Positions 51,153 to 59,088 of a DNA stretch of 64,000 nucleotides are shown here, in pieces. The DNA is taken from the NCBI GenBank assembly GCA_017555025.1, contig JAFZHC010000009.1, positions 62,001 through 126,000 on the forward strand, read 5' to 3'. The DNA comes from Akkermansia sp. (lineage in GTDB: Bacteria; Verrucomicrobiota; Verrucomicrobiia; Verrucomicrobiales; Akkermansiaceae). Under the pieces are notes generated by a model. That model was not told the DNA's origin. It ran no database searches and saw only the letters and a list, made by a program, of their open reading frames with translations. Both the position numbers and the translations under genes were made by a program. The stretch's first letter is position 1; each line of letters opens with the position of its first letter.

Positions 51153-51255
51153 GGTTTTATATGAGTAGAGGGAATTTGGGGAATCTTTTTCCTGATTATG
51201 CCTCTCAGGTGCCGGTGAGTCAAGCAAACAATCATGGCGGTGCCGCAAAAATCGC

Positions 51256-51285
51256 TTGCGCACAGGGTAGAGTTGCGTCTATAAT
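51256..51285 (+). promoter_or_regulatory. Promoter of the exported Sel1-repeat gene (leaderless)
   Basis: TTGCGC (51256-51261), 18 bp, TATAAT (51280-51285), then 6 nt to the ATG. The transcript should begin at or within a base or two of the start codon. Confidence 0.7.
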
Positions 51286-51291
51286 GCAGAT

Positions 51292-52659
51292 ATGAAGCAT
51301 CTCTTCCTCCTGACGTTGGCTTGTGCCGGCAGTCTGACTGCCGTGGCTGCTCCCGCAAAAGTAACCGCATCGGCTGTTGACCAGAGCGTGGAAAAGCGCC
51401 TGAACGCTATTTTGCAGAGCATGGTCAAGAAGAATAGCGAGGATTTTTATGAGGCCGCAGCTGCGGTGTATGATTCCACCGCCGGTGATGAGTCTGTATT
51501 TTTTACGCTCATGCAAAAAGCCGCGCAAAAAGGTAATCCCGCTGCCCAGCTTTGGTTAGCTCGTTTTTATGCCATGCAGGCACCGGGCGATGCATCTGCC
51601 GCGACAAAAGCTCTTCGTCTGATGGAGCAGGCCGCTGCTAAGAAATATGTTCCGGCTATGGTCGAGTATGCAGGCTCTTCTCATGTTCAGAACACGACGG
51701 AGGCGCAGCAAAAGCGTGCTCTGGCTGTGCTGATGGATGCCTGTAAACTTGGTAGTGCCAAGGCTCGCGCTCTTTACCTCATGCTCACCGGGCGTATGAG
51801 CAGCGGTGGTTTGACTCAGCCGGAAATTGCCTCGGAGCTGAAAAAGAAGAATTACTATCTGGAGGAAATGGTGGCCGCCATGCAGCCGGACTCCCAATCC
51901 GGCATGGTGTGGATGGTGCGTGCGAGTGAGCATGGTAGTGCTTTTGCGCCCTTTGCTCTCTGCCAGGTTGTTTCACCTGAAGAAGCTGAAGGGTACATGA
52001 AGTTGGCTGTTGAGCGTCATTTGCCGGCAGCCCTCGGGCATGTGGGTACCCGCATGGTACTGGCCGAGACAGTTAAGGTGGACGGCATGGATGAAAAGGC
52101 GCATAAAGAGGGCTTGCGCATGCTGAGCCTTTCGGCCATGATGTGCACGCCTTCATCATTGCAGATGCTGGCTTATTTCTATGCGAACGGGCAGGGGGGC
52201 GCAGTTAGCAAAGAGCGTATCTACGAGCTCTTCCGCCTTGCTCATGCTGCCGGTGAGCCGGATGGTACAGCCGGTATGGGGTATTGTATGGTACTTGGTG
52301 CCGGTTGTCGGCAGGATGCGGAGGCCGGGGTGGCGCTGATGGAACAGGCCCGTGATAAAGGTGCTCAGTGGGTTAATCAGGCTCTGGCCAGTATGTACTT
52401 CAACGGTGATGGCGTGAAGGCTGATATGCGCAAAGCGATGGATGCTCTCTCAGAGGATTACCTTAACGGGTCGCGCCACGCCTACGCCATGATGGCTGCT
52501 CTTACAGCCATTGGCAATGAATCAGCCCGCCCCAATCCGTCAACCGCTCGCGTATACCTCAATATGGCCATTCAGAATGGTGATATGGAGGCACAAGCGT
52601 ACTACGATGCCTTTGTAAAGGAAGGCAAGTGGCGCTTCCTTGAGGAGCTGGCCCGCTGA
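51292..52659 (+). CDS. Exported Sel1/TPR-like repeat protein
   Basis: A 455-residue protein with a signal peptide (cleavage about residue 20, after VAA) and a body of degenerate Sel1-type repeats. The clearest are AAQLWLARFYAMQ, the AHAAGEPDGTAGMGYCMVLG unit and VNQALASMYFNGDGVKAD, followed by a terminal unit YLNMAIQNGDMEAQAYY. Many repeats have lost the conserved Gly and Ala positions. It probably forms an alpha-solenoid in the periplasm. The partner is not known. Convergent with the serpin gene (8-nt gap). Confidence 0.8.
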   Translation: MKHLFLLTLACAGSLTAVAAPAKVTASAVDQSVEKRLNAILQSMVKKNSEDFYEAAAAVYDSTAGDESVFFTLMQKAAQKGNPAAQLWLARFYAMQAPGDASAATKALRLMEQAAAKKYVPAMVEYAGSSHVQNTTEAQQKRALAVLMDACKLGSAKARALYLMLTGRMSSGGLTQPEIASELKKKNYYLEEMVAAMQPDSQSGMVWMVRASEHGSAFAPFALCQVVSPEEAEGYMKLAVERHLPAALGHVGTRMVLAETVKVDGMDEKAHKEGLRMLSLSAMMCTPSSLQMLAYFYANGQGGAVSKERIYELFRLAHAAGEPDGTAGMGYCMVLGAGCRQDAEAGVALMEQARDKGAQWVNQALASMYFNGDGVKADMRKAMDALSEDYLNGSRHAYAMMAALTAIGNESARPNPSTARVYLNMAIQNGDMEAQAYYDAFVKEGKWRFLEELAR

Positions 52660-52667
52660 ACCGGCTC

Positions 52668-53759
52668 TTACGGTTGCTCGTACAGCCCCATAAACCATGG
52701 AGCCGAATTGCCCTGCAACTCTCCGATAATCCAGATGAAGGGGCGATTAAAGTAAACGCTGCGGGGCAATCCTTTAAAGCGGGCAACTGCCGCAGTTACT
52801 GCTGCTGCTTTGGTGCCTTGTTCATCAACGTCTACGCAACACTTCTGAATGACGCGGCTCAGGTAAAGCGGCTTGGGAGCCGACTTAACGAGGCGAGAGA
52901 AATCAGCCTGTTGAAAAAGAGGTGACAGCCCCAGTTTTTCCAGAGCGGGGCGCAGCTCCATTACCGGAGTTTTGACGCTGAAGCGGGGCAAGCAGACGCG
53001 CACTTTTACCGGGTCGTTGGCACGCAGGGCTTTGCGGATAGCATTATATTTTTCCTGCGTGAAGTTAGCAGCAAAAGTTCGGGCATCCATACTGCTGCCG
53101 GGGAGTATGCCGATGAAGTAGCCGGGGGTGCCGTTGTTGCCCTTTGTGTCGTACGGCAGCGCAACGGCAATCCAGTCTTCCTCGCGCATTACATGAAACT
53201 TGTTTTCCTCTTGCATCATGGGCACCATCTTTTTCTCGCCGTTGGCGCAGGTGAAAACAGCATCGCGAGTTGTTTCGGTATTGAAGGGACACAACCATTT
53301 TTCATGGAGATAAATGGCATTGGCTGAGACGAAGGCTGTGTTAGCGTCTAAGTCCGACGGTTGAACGATGGTCGGTATCATCCCCTCCGTCTGCTTATTG
53401 CACCATGAGTTAATGCTGGCTGCCGCAGTCACCGGCTTGCCGAAATTTACCGTATGAACATCACCGAAACCGGGATTGAGTGTGATGTTATGAGCGGCAA
53501 AGATGGCGTCGGCCTGCCTTACCTTCATAGCCGAGTGGGTGTTGGGCTTGCTCAGACTGATTTTATTGAGAATCTTGCGAGTTTCTCCTGAGCTGTAACT
53601 GCGCAGACTTCGCAGCAGGTTTTCCAACCCTGCCGGGGAGAAAGTCAGATTGCCTTTTTCGCTTTCTGCTAAACTGCGGAAGACGGCAAAGCCTGCCGTG
53701 TCGGCAAGGGCCGTAGCGGTGGTTGCCAGGATAGCTAGGTAACGGAATATTTTGTTCAT
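52668..53759 (-). CDS. Secreted serpin-family protease inhibitor
   Basis: A 363-residue serpin with a signal peptide (cleavage near residue 19). Serpin landmarks are the GNLTFSPAGLENLLRSLRSY helix region, NTAFVSANAIYLHEKW, FTCANGEKKMVPMMQEE and FNRPFIWII near the C terminus. The reactive-centre loop begins at the hinge DEQGTKAAAVT and reaches the scissile region ARFK-GLPRS. By standard numbering from the hinge, with 12 residues from P1' to the Phe of the R-P-F motif, P1 is Lys. That predicts trypsin-like targets. Inhibitory hinge spacing appears intact. The message should be leaderless because TATAAT ends 6 nt before the ATG. Confidence 0.9.
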   Translation of the reverse strand: MNKIFRYLAILATTATALADTAGFAVFRSLAESEKGNLTFSPAGLENLLRSLRSYSSGETRKILNKISLSKPNTHSAMKVRQADAIFAAHNITLNPGFGDVHTVNFGKPVTAAASINSWCNKQTEGMIPTIVQPSDLDANTAFVSANAIYLHEKWLCPFNTETTRDAVFTCANGEKKMVPMMQEENKFHVMREEDWIAVALPYDTKGNNGTPGYFIGILPGSSMDARTFAANFTQEKYNAIRKALRANDPVKVRVCLPRFSVKTPVMELRPALEKLGLSPLFQQADFSRLVKSAPKPLYLSRVIQKCCVDVDEQGTKAAAVTAAVARFKGLPRSVYFNRPFIWIIGELQGNSAPWFMGLYEQP

Positions 53760-53765
53760 GCAGGC

Positions 53766-53771
53766 ATTATA
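53766..53771 (-). promoter_or_regulatory. -10 element of the serpin gene
   Basis: Minus-strand TATAAT, 6 nt before the start codon. The -35 region (TTTTTT) is not convincing. Confidence 0.5.
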
Positions 53772-53869
53772 TCAGGAAAATCCCCCCGAAAAAAGCGAAA
53801 AATTGGAGAGAATTGAGACTTTTAGCTGGTAAGGGCGTGCGTAACATGGTAGAGTAGACAAGTTACAAC

Positions 53870-55279
53870 ATGAGCGAGACATACATTTTTGATAACGTTA
53901 ACCGTTACATTGAGGAGAGCATGAGCATATTCAGCCCCTCTCTGTACCTCGGTGTCGGGTTGCAGCCCTACTGGATGCGAGCCGCCGCCTACGAGCCGAT
54001 GGCTGCTGATGGCCCTGCGCTGAGCGATGCTGATACGGTGGCGCTGCTGAACAGCTGCACTACTGAAGAGCAGCGTGCCACGCTCGAAGCTGAAGGCGTG
54101 GTGGACTTCGTGGGCGAATCTCCCACCTGTAAGTACCATGCCTATATCTACAAGCAGGAATCAGGCTATCTGCTGATTATTATGCTGCTGCATGTGGATT
54201 GCTTCCTGAAGCAGGGCATTGACGCCAAATGTTCTGATATTCATCTTCCTTCTTCCTGCCCCCCCAGCTGGCGCCGCTTCGGTAATCTGGAGCCCATGTG
54301 GGAAGGTGCACCCCGCCTGACTCGTGATGATGCCCGTGCGCTGGCTGAGAGTTTCCTGGGTGAAAAGGAATGGGAGCGCCTTAATGAAAAGGGCGATGTT
54401 GACTTTGCCTACCAGAATGTCAATGGACGTTACCGTTCGTCCGTAGTAGACCAGCGATTGGGTTACAGCCTTTGCTTCCGCATTATCAACAGCAAGCTCC
54501 TCACCATGCAGGACATTAACCTGCCCGAGGAGTACGTTGTGCCGCTTACCCGCTTTACGAACGGCCTTATTCTTGTGACCGGTTCTGTGGGTTCCGGTAA
54601 ATCCACTACGCTGGCTTCCATTATTGATTTCATCAACAAGGATCGCCATGACCACATCATTACTCTGGAGGATCCCATTGAGGCCGTGTTCGAGCCCATT
54701 GGTTGCCAAGTGAACCAGCGTGAGGTGCACAAGCACACCGAGTCATTCGGCCGCGCTCTGAGAGGTGCTCTGCGTCAGGACCCCGACGTTATCATGGTGG
54801 GTGAAATGCGCAACCTTGAGACGATTTCACTCGCTCTTTCCGCCGCTGAAACCGGTCACTTGGTTCTTGGTACGCTGCACACCGGTTCTGCCGCCCGAAC
54901 CATTGACCGTGTGCTCGATGCATTCCCCGTTGATGAGCGCGAGCACATTCGTATCATGGTGTCTGAGTCGCTTCGTGGTGTGATTTCCCAGCAGCTTGTA
55001 CCAAAGAAGGATGGTACCGGCCGCGTCATGGCTCTTGAAATGCTGGTCAATACTTCAGCTATTGCCAACTGTATTCGTGAAGGCAAGACGTTCATGATTC
55101 CGGGCCTTATTCAGACCGGTAAGGCTCAGGGCATGCGACTGATGGATGACTCCCTGCAGGAACTCTATCTTCAGGGTATCATCAGCGCGGAGGAGTGCAC
55201 CACCCGTGCTACCGACAAGGCTATGATGGACAAGTTCCTGAAAGATCACCCCGAGCCCGCAGCTCCCGTTGCCCAGTAA
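53870..55279 (+). CDS. PilT-like ATPase with a duplicated N-terminal domain
   Basis: A 469-residue secretion/retraction ATPase. The catalytic half (about 210-440) has Walker A GSVGSGKSTT, Asp box DPDVIMVGEMRN, His box GHLVLGTLHTGSAARTID and RGVISQQLV, the PilT pattern. The N-terminal half is peculiar: residues 23-104 and 122-207 align with each other as two copies of the PilT N-domain. The second keeps the SDIHL sequence; the first, SPSLYL, is degenerate. The normal PilT has one copy. A second PilT (55302) follows 22 nt later. No other pilus genes are in the window. Confidence 0.9.
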   Translation: MSETYIFDNVNRYIEESMSIFSPSLYLGVGLQPYWMRAAAYEPMAADGPALSDADTVALLNSCTTEEQRATLEAEGVVDFVGESPTCKYHAYIYKQESGYLLIIMLLHVDCFLKQGIDAKCSDIHLPSSCPPSWRRFGNLEPMWEGAPRLTRDDARALAESFLGEKEWERLNEKGDVDFAYQNVNGRYRSSVVDQRLGYSLCFRIINSKLLTMQDINLPEEYVVPLTRFTNGLILVTGSVGSGKSTTLASIIDFINKDRHDHIITLEDPIEAVFEPIGCQVNQREVHKHTESFGRALRGALRQDPDVIMVGEMRNLETISLALSAAETGHLVLGTLHTGSAARTIDRVLDAFPVDEREHIRIMVSESLRGVISQQLVPKKDGTGRVMALEMLVNTSAIANCIREGKTFMIPGLIQTGKAQGMRLMDDSLQELYLQGIISAEECTTRATDKAMMDKFLKDHPEPAAPVAQ

Positions 55280-55301
55280 ATCACCAGCTTTATAACCTGA
55301 T

Positions 55302-56396
55302 ATGAAAAATCGTATTGATACCTACTTTACCGCACTCGTCGAGAATGGCGGTTCTGACTTGCACCTTTCGGAAGGACAGCCGCCCAAAATGCGTGTGCAT
55401 GGTGATATTGTGGCTATTGAGGAGACGGTACTTACGCATGAGGATATGATTGAGCTGATGCAGCCAATCTGCCCGCCCAAACTCTGGAAGGAATACACCG
55501 AGGGCGGTGACTGTGACTTCGCGTATGAGATGGATGCTCAGTCCCGCTTCCGTTGTAACTTCCTGAAGCAGCAGCGCGGTTATGGTTGTGTGTTCCGTCT
55601 TATTCCGACCAAGATTCTCACGATGGAACAGCTTAATGTACCTGAGCAGATTAAGCGATTTGGCGAGATGCGCTCCGGTCTGGTGCTGGTAACGGGACCC
55701 ACCGGTTCCGGTAAATCCACTACGCTGGCTGCTCTCATTGACTACATCAACACGAACTTTGCCCGTCACATCATCACGGTGGAAGAACCTATTGAGTTCG
55801 TACACCCCTCCAAGAAGAGCATTATTACTCAGCGTGAAGTGCCGGTGAACTGCCCGTCGTTCGCTGATGGTCTGCGTGCCTCTCTGCGTGAGGATGCCGA
55901 CATTGTGCTTGTGGGTGAGATGCGCGACTTGGAGACCATTTCTCTGGCTCTGACGGCTGCCGAAACCGGTCTGCTGGTATTCGGTACTCTGCACACCAAC
56001 AACGCCCGCAAGACAATTGACCGTATTATTGACGTATTCCCGGCAGAGCAGCAGGCTCAGGCTCGTACCATGCTGGCCGGTTCGCTTCGCGGTGTGGTGG
56101 CACAGCTGCTCATGAAGCGTTGCGATAAACCCGGTCGTGTGGCTGTGAATGAAATCCTCTTTGCAACACCCGCTGTGGGTGCCATCATTCGTGAAGGTGC
56201 CACGCAGAAGCTTGCCGACGTTATTACCGGTGGTAAGCAGCTGGGCATGCAGTTCATGGATGATGCCATATGGCAGAAGCTGCAGCAGGGACTTGTGAGC
56301 CCAGAAGAAGCTTACATGAAGGCTATCGATAAGGCTCGCTTTAAGAACTTCCTGCCGCCCGATAAGGCCAATCTGGCCAACGCCGGCGGTGCATAA
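55302..56396 (+). CDS. pilT: PilT-type retraction ATPase
   Basis: A 364-residue ATPase with the standard domain order: N-domain with SDLHLSEGQPPKMRVHGDI, Walker A GPTGSGKSTT, Asp box VLVGEMRDLETIS, His box GTLHTNNARKTIDRI and the C-terminal RGVVAQLLMKRC. PilT disassembles the type IV pilus to drive twitching motility and DNA uptake. With comEC about 2.7 kb downstream, a competence role is plausible, though inferred only from location. It and the preceding paralogue probably form one transcript. Confidence 0.92.
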   Translation: MKNRIDTYFTALVENGGSDLHLSEGQPPKMRVHGDIVAIEETVLTHEDMIELMQPICPPKLWKEYTEGGDCDFAYEMDAQSRFRCNFLKQQRGYGCVFRLIPTKILTMEQLNVPEQIKRFGEMRSGLVLVTGPTGSGKSTTLAALIDYINTNFARHIITVEEPIEFVHPSKKSIITQREVPVNCPSFADGLRASLREDADIVLVGEMRDLETISLALTAAETGLLVFGTLHTNNARKTIDRIIDVFPAEQQAQARTMLAGSLRGVVAQLLMKRCDKPGRVAVNEILFATPAVGAIIREGATQKLADVITGGKQLGMQFMDDAIWQKLQQGLVSPEEAYMKAIDKARFKNFLPPDKANLANAGGA

Positions 56397-56410
56397 TGAT
56401 TTATTGTCAG

Positions 56411-56449
56411 CGCGGCGTAGTGGTGCAGCATCACTACGCCGCGTTATTT
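56411..56449 (+). terminator. Terminator after pilT
   Basis: Perfect 12-bp stem CGCGGCGTAGTG / CACTACGCCGCG with a 9-nt loop, followed by TTATTT. It is 14 nt after the pilT stop and 13 nt from the coaD start. Confidence 0.82.
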
Positions 56450-56456
56450 ACTGATT

Positions 56457-56942
56457 ATGAGCAAAATTGCCATATATGCCGGGAGTTTTGACCCGCCTAC
56501 CAACGGGCACTTGTGGATGATACGTCGAGGTGCTGAGTTGTTTGATGAACTGGTGGTGGTATTGGCCGTCAACCCTGAGAAAAAGGGTTTTCTGAGCATG
56601 GAGGAGCGCCGTGCTTTACTCGAGCAGATGGTAGCCGATATTGATGGCCGGGTGACGGTGGAAGTGGTGGAGCAGGGCTTTCTTGTGGATTTTGCATCGC
56701 GTATCGGGGCTACTCATTTGTTGCGAGGTGTCCGTAATACTATTGATTTTGAATATGAAAAGGCCATGTCGCGCATGAATGCCCGCATGCAGCCCGACGT
56801 ACAGACGGTTTTTCTGATGCCGCCATCTGAACTTGAGGAAATCAGTTCGTCGATGGTAAGAGGTTTTGTTGGTCTTCCCGGTTGGGAGAGATGGGTTCAG
56901 ACCTGCGTTCCCCCCTGTGTTTTCTCTGCCATTTCCAAGTAG
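56457..56942 (+). CDS. coaD: Phosphopantetheine adenylyltransferase
   Basis: Makes dephospho-CoA from phosphopantetheine and ATP. The nucleotidyltransferase motif AIYAGSFDPPTNGHLWMI opens the protein, followed by LLRGVRNTIDFEYEKAMSR and the C-terminal ISSSMVRGFVGLPG (ISSS-x-R). It has 161 residues, as normal. The start lies just after the pilT terminator and has no Shine-Dalgarno sequence or visible promoter. Confidence 0.94.
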   Translation: MSKIAIYAGSFDPPTNGHLWMIRRGAELFDELVVVLAVNPEKKGFLSMEERRALLEQMVADIDGRVTVEVVEQGFLVDFASRIGATHLLRGVRNTIDFEYEKAMSRMNARMQPDVQTVFLMPPSELEEISSSMVRGFVGLPGWERWVQTCVPPCVFSAISK

Positions 56943-56957
56943 GTGCCTACATACGGC

Positions 56958-56989
56958 TTGACATATTTTGTTGGACATGTCATTATAAT
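56958..56989 (+). promoter_or_regulatory. Promoter of the 56996 exported helical protein gene
   Basis: TTGACA (56958-56963) with either CATTAT (56981-56986, 17 bp) or TATAAT (56984-56989, 20 bp). Both put the start of transcription within a few bases of the ATG at 56996. Confidence 0.65.
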
Positions 56990-56995
56990 TGCGTC

Positions 56996-57454
56996 ATGAG
57001 ATTATTTGCTGCTCTCTCTCTTCTGTTAGTACCTGTGCTGCCGCTTACGGCTGTAGCTGATAGTGATGATGCCGTTGCTGCGGAACAGAAGGTTTCTGCT
57101 GCTGATAAGCGTGCGGAGAAAAAGGAGGCTACACTCTGGTTCAAGGATTATATGGACAGCAAAAAGAAAGCTGCCGCAGCCCTCAAGAAAGTGAAAGATG
57201 CCAAGAGTGCCAAGAAGGCTGTAAAGACAATTTCGGAGCTGTATGGGCTCAGCAACAGCGGTAAGCAAACAGCCATGGGTGAAGTTGGTGAAGCTAAACG
57301 CCCTGAAATGCAAGCCCTCGATGAGCTCATGGCTCGCAATGAAAAGAAGATAGAAAAGCTCAATGATGCCATTGAGGCGGAGAAAGCCCGTATTGATGAA
57401 GCGGAGCTGCTGACGTCTGAGCTTGAAGAGTGCATTGATAAGGCCTCTCAATAA
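56996..57454 (+). CDS. Small exported helical protein with the V-K-D motif (paralogue B)
   Basis: A 152-residue protein with a signal peptide (cleavage about residue 21, after AVA). The mature protein is rich in Lys, Glu and Ala, almost certainly helical, with possible coiled coil about residues 25-60 and 105-145. Residues 60-84 carry the motif ALKKVKDAKSAKKAVKTISE, shared with the proteins at 37325, 57491 and 61144. No catalytic motif, no Cys pair. The longer upstream frame overlaps coaD and is excluded by the promoter and by the hydrophobic signal. The next gene (57491) is a tandem paralogue. Confidence 0.75.
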   Translation: MRLFAALSLLLVPVLPLTAVADSDDAVAAEQKVSAADKRAEKKEATLWFKDYMDSKKKAAAALKKVKDAKSAKKAVKTISELYGLSNSGKQTAMGEVGEAKRPEMQALDELMARNEKKIEKLNDAIEAEKARIDEAELLTSELEECIDKASQ

Positions 57455-57490
57455 TTTTTCTCACACACAAGTATTTAACTCGAAATTAAT

Positions 57491-57964
57491 ATGAAAGCAC
57501 TACAATACCTGTTACTGTTTGGCCTGATTGCAACAACCCCGATGGTGTTCGCTCAGGACGATGCCGCTCCGGAAGCTACAACCGAGGAGACTGCCGCAGA
57601 AGAAACGACTGCGGATGAAAAGGCCATCAAGAAAGAGGCTCGCCGCTACTGGTCCACCAGAATGGCTCAGAAGAAGAAGGCCGTTTCCATCCTCAAAAAG
57701 GTAAAGGACAAGAAGTCCGGTAAGAAGGCTGCTAAGTCTATTGAAAAGCTTTGCAAGAAGGAAATGAAGAAGCCCGAATCCAATGAAGCTGCTGATTCCG
57801 TTGAGCGCAGCTTCCTTCAGCACATCGAGAAGTATGATGAGCAGATTGATGAGCAGGTTGAGCGCATCGAAGGCATTGGCGGTGGCTATTCCATGACCGG
57901 TGAAAGCTCCGAAAAGGCTATGTCTGATGAGCTCAAGGCTGCCATCGACAAAGTCAAAGGCTGA
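57491..57964 (+). CDS. Small exported helical protein with the V-K-D motif (paralogue C)
   Basis: A 157-residue protein with a signal peptide (cleavage about residue 21, after VFA). A Thr/Glu/Ala-rich spacer follows, then residues 62-90 with AVSILKKVKDKKSGKKAAKS, and a helical C-terminal half. It lies 36 nt after the previous paralogue and 5 nt before the cysteine desulfurase gene. It resembles its neighbour in layout, which suggests a tandem duplication. Function unknown. Confidence 0.78.
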   Translation: MKALQYLLLFGLIATTPMVFAQDDAAPEATTEETAAEETTADEKAIKKEARRYWSTRMAQKKKAVSILKKVKDKKSGKKAAKSIEKLCKKEMKKPESNEAADSVERSFLQHIEKYDEQIDEQVERIEGIGGGYSMTGESSEKAMSDELKAAIDKVKG

Positions 57965-57969
57965 ATAGA

Positions 57970-59088
57970 ATGATTTATTGGGATAACAATGCAACAACGC
58001 CTCTGGCACCTGAAGTGCTGGAGGCGATGTTGCCTTTTTTGCAGACGTCATTCTATAACCCGTCTGCCGCTTATGGCCCGGCCAAAGTTGTTCGTAAGGC
58101 TCTGGATGTAGCCCGTGAACAGGTGGCGGCTTTGTTTGCTGTCTATCCGGATGAGATTATTTTTACCTCGGGGGGTACTGAGGCGACTAATGCTGCGCTT
58201 GCAGCCTATAACAATGTTCTGACTCTTACAACAGAGCATCCGGCAACCCTTCGCACCGTAAAAGGGGAGGCTTGTCCTGTGTTGGCCAATGGCGTGGTTG
58301 ACCTGCCGGAATGGAAATCAGCCATTCCCGGACATGATGCCGTGAGCTTTGCTTGGGCTAATCATGAAACCGGGGTGATTCAGCCGGTTCGTTCCATGTG
58401 TGCTGCTGCGGCGGAATGCGGAGCACGGGTACATGTTGACGTGGTGCAGGCTGCGGGTAAGGTGCCTGTGAAACTGCACGACTATGCGATTGATTATGCA
58501 TCGGCCTCAGCCCATAAAATCCATGGTCCAAAGGGCGTTGGCTGTTTGTATGTTCGCCGTGGTATTGAATTTAAACCATACCTGAGCGGGGGTGCTCAGG
58601 AGGATTATCGCCGCGCCGGTACCGAGAATGTTGCCGGTATTGTTGGTTTTGGCAAGGCAGCTGAACTGGCCTTGACGGCAGCTGAGCAATATGCTGAGCT
58701 GAATGCTCTGCTGAATCGCTTTACCTCTCAATTGAGAGCGACCGGTATTGATATTGAGGTTAATGGAGCCTCTGCCCGGCGCTTGCCTCATGTGCTTAAT
58801 ATGAGGGTTCCCGGGTGTAGTGCGCAGTCTATTTCCCTCCTGTTGGAGCCTGCCGGTCTGTTGTGTTCTACGGGGTCAGCCTGTACAAGTGCTGAGCCTG
58901 AGCCCAGCCATGTGCTCCGAGCCATGGGGCTGCCCGATAAACTCATCCGCGAGAGTCTGCGTATTTCTATAAGCCGTTATACGACCGCTGATGAAGTGGA
59001 TGAAGCCGCCCGACTCTTTGTGCAGGCCGTGCAAAAAGTTCGCTCTGTACAGTCTGCCGTTACCGGCCCCGTGATGGTATATCGCTGA
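57970..59088 (+). CDS. Cysteine desulfurase (NifS/IscS type)
   Basis: A PLP enzyme that releases sulfur from cysteine for Fe-S cluster or tRNA thiolation. The start YWDNNATTPLAPEVL is the standard one. The PLP-binding lysine is in SAHKIHGPKGVG and the catalytic Cys loop is LLCSTGSACTSAEPEPSHVL. It has 372 residues. No iscU or sufB is adjacent. Its TGA overlaps the comEC ATG by one base, so the two genes are coupled translationally, with no evident functional reason. Confidence 0.93.
   Translation: MIYWDNNATTPLAPEVLEAMLPFLQTSFYNPSAAYGPAKVVRKALDVAREQVAALFAVYPDEIIFTSGGTEATNAALAAYNNVLTLTTEHPATLRTVKGEACPVLANGVVDLPEWKSAIPGHDAVSFAWANHETGVIQPVRSMCAAAAECGARVHVDVVQAAGKVPVKLHDYAIDYASASAHKIHGPKGVGCLYVRRGIEFKPYLSGGAQEDYRRAGTENVAGIVGFGKAAELALTAAEQYAELNALLNRFTSQLRATGIDIEVNGASARRLPHVLNMRVPGCSAQSISLLLEPAGLLCSTGSACTSAEPEPSHVLRAMGLPDKLIRESLRISISRYTTADEVDEAARLFVQAVQKVRSVQSAVTGPVMVYR

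Noticed and set aside
52656..52675. AACCG...CGGTT repeat between the Sel1 and serpin stops as a bidirectional terminator
   Set aside because: Only 5 bp of stem with no T-run on either side.
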